NCBI GenBank assembly: GCA_900542875.1
Contig: UQPH01000014.1
Location: 1 to 34,058 of the forward strand
Origin: an uncultured Eubacterium sp.
GTDB lineage: Bacteria > Bacillota > Clostridia > Oscillospirales > Acutalibacteraceae
DNA length: 34,058 nt
Reading direction: 5' to 3'
The notes beneath the pieces are model-generated. The model did no database searches and was not told where the DNA came from. It saw nothing but the letters and a program-made list of their open reading frames with translations. A program made the translations under genes and the position numbers. Of the stretch, positions 33,134 through 34,058 are shown piece after piece. The stretch's first letter is position 1. The number at the start of each line of letters is the position of its first letter.

Positions 33134-34015
33134 TTATTTTTCTCTGTTAACCAAATACTCCGACAAGGTTTTCATAAAGTCATTTTCGCTGAATGAGTCA
33201 AGAATCTCTATGGCTTTATCGGTAAGAGTCTTAACGTCCTGCTGAGCCCTGTCTGCACCGACAAGGGTGACATAGGTTGTTTTATCGTTATCGGCGTCGG
33301 AACCGACGGGCTTTCCGAGTTTTTCCTCGTCGCCCACAATATCAAGTAAATCATCTCTTATCTGAAAAGCGGTGCCAATCATATAAGCATATCTTGAGGC
33401 AAGTGCAATTTTTTCGTCATCTGCGCCTGCGGCAATACAGCCGAGAATGCAAGCGGCAGAAATAAGTGCGCCTGTTTTAAGACGGTGAACGGTAAGAATA
33501 TCGGATATGGACGGGTCGGACTGTTCGTACTTAAGGTCGATTACCTGACCTCCTATCATACCGCCTACGCCTGCATTTTGTGACAAGAGAGATACCGCAC
33601 GCAAATTTTGGCTGTCGCTGAGTTCTGACGCAGAGCAAATCTCAAATGCATGAGTGAGAAGTGCGTCACCTGCCAAAAGTGCCGTAGCCTCTCCGTACAT
33701 TTTATGACAAGAGGGCTTACCCCTTCTCATATCGTCATTATCCATACACGGCAAATCATCATGAATAAGAGAATATGTATGGATATATTCGATAGCGCAA
33801 GCATAGGGCAATGCCTTATTTACATCGCCGCCGCACATTCTGCAAAATTCGAGGGTCAGCATCGGGCGTATGCGCTTGCCGCCGTTTTCGACGCTGTATC
33901 TCATCGCCTCGAGCATTTTTGCTTCGCCCGCGCCGGACGGCTCAACCGAAAGGCGGGACATCAGCGCGTTATTTATCATCAAAATATACTCGTCGGCGGT
34001 ATATTTTTTACTCAT
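33134..34015 (-). CDS. ispA: farnesyl diphosphate synthase (polyprenyl synthetase)
   Basis: The 293-residue all-helical prenyltransferase joins IPP and allylic diphosphates. The first aspartate-rich motif is DDLPCMDND (86-94), and the second is DDLLD in FQIRDDLLDIVGD. A tyrosine (Tyr81) stands five residues before the first motif and the DD carries a two-residue insertion, both typical of bacterial FPP (C15) synthases, so the product is likely farnesyl diphosphate. GGKRIRP near residue 45 is the IPP-binding block. The ATG at 34015 is 7 bases after AAGGAG; an ATG two codons upstream abuts that site. The start overlaps the stop of the upstream gene by 8 bases (ATGAGTAA). Confidence 0.95.
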   Translation of the reverse strand: MSKKYTADEYILMINNALMSRLSVEPSGAGEAKMLEAMRYSVENGGKRIRPMLTLEFCRMCGGDVNKALPYACAIEYIHTYSLIHDDLPCMDNDDMRRGKPSCHKMYGEATALLAGDALLTHAFEICSASELSDSQNLRAVSLLSQNAGVGGMIGGQVIDLKYEQSDPSISDILTVHRLKTGALISAACILGCIAAGADDEKIALASRYAYMIGTAFQIRDDLLDIVGDEEKLGKPVGSDADNDKTTYVTLVGADRAQQDVKTLTDKAIEILDSFSENDFMKTLSEYLVNREK

Positions 34016-34058
34016 CTTCATTCTCCTTTTCGAGCTCGGACAGCTCCTTTATCTTCGT
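34008..34058 (-). CDS. xseB: C-terminal fragment, probably exonuclease VII small subunit
   Basis: Only the last 16 codons and the stop are in the window, reading TKIKELSELEKENEDE. The residues alone do not identify the protein. The call rests on position: xseB lies directly before ispA in most Firmicutes, and a lysine/glutamate-rich tail fits XseB. The frame is open from the window edge to a TAA that overlaps the ispA start by 8 bases. The last codons contain the AAGGAG ribosome-binding site of ispA. The gene symbol should be treated as an inference. Confidence 0.55.
   Translation of the reverse strand, partial: TKIKELSELEKENEDE

Noticed and set aside
1..34058. CRISPR array, toxin-antitoxin module, prophage, insertion sequence or defence island.
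   Set aside because: No direct-repeat array, transposase, integrase, restriction or toxin-like gene was seen; all gaps are short and filled by promoters or terminators.

Overview
The window is a gene-dense bacterial chromosome segment of about 34 kb. It has low-to-moderate G+C, ATG starts, strong Shine-Dalgarno sites and very tight packing. The gene set points to a Clostridia-type Firmicute, plausibly of the Ruminococcaceae/Oscillospiraceae; the family is an inference from gene content. The evidence is AddAB instead of RecBCD, a DUF896 protein, a dgt-dnaG-rpoD operon, an aluminium-resistance/methionine gamma-lyase-like protein, a DUF2156 protein, paired M42 peptidases, and an ispA-dxs-tlyA-nadK-argR-recN cluster. 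I count 31 protein genes, two of them cut by the window edges. All but one lie on the minus strand. I saw no rRNA, tRNA, CRISPR array, insertion sequence, prophage or intergenic stretch over 300 bases.

Reading in the direction of transcription (right to left): (1) 34058-27481 carries the tail of a probable xseB, then ispA, dxs, tlyA, nadK, argR and recN, an isoprenoid/NADP/arginine-regulation/repair operon. (2) tyrS (27391-26168) has a candidate promoter of its own and a clear terminator. (3) 26121-24129 is a self-contained two-gene unit encoding a membrane-anchored exported protein and a three-helix membrane protein, neither recognised. It has its own promoter and terminator. (4) 24116-8262 looks like one ten-gene, roughly 16-kb transcription unit: ligA, an unknown membrane protein, murD, two M42 peptidases, a GNAT acetyltransferase, an aluminium-resistance-type PLP enzyme, a DUF2461 protein, addB and addA. 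(5) rpmE has its own promoter, overlapped by a perfect palindrome, followed by a terminator and then yigZ. (6) The only plus-strand gene, a membrane-anchored metallophosphoesterase (6352-7197), has a consensus promoter and converges on yigZ at an unusually long hairpin. (7) dgt, dnaG, rpoD, a DUF896 protein, a thymidylate-kinase-like protein, a DUF2156 protein, a GNAT protein and the start of a DJ-1/PfpI gene form a macromolecular-synthesis operon running off the left edge.

Most of the content is housekeeping: replication initiation (DnaG, LigA), transcription (RpoD), translation (L31, TyrRS), recombination repair (AddAB, RecN), nucleotide and NADP metabolism, isoprenoids and peptidoglycan. 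I found no clear new defence or mobile system. The most open questions are the two-gene membrane unit between tyrS and ligA, whose flanking terminator-promoter junctions resemble each other, the membrane protein between ligA and murD, the palindrome in the rpmE promoter, and the seven gene junctions that use exactly the same 8-base start/stop overlap.
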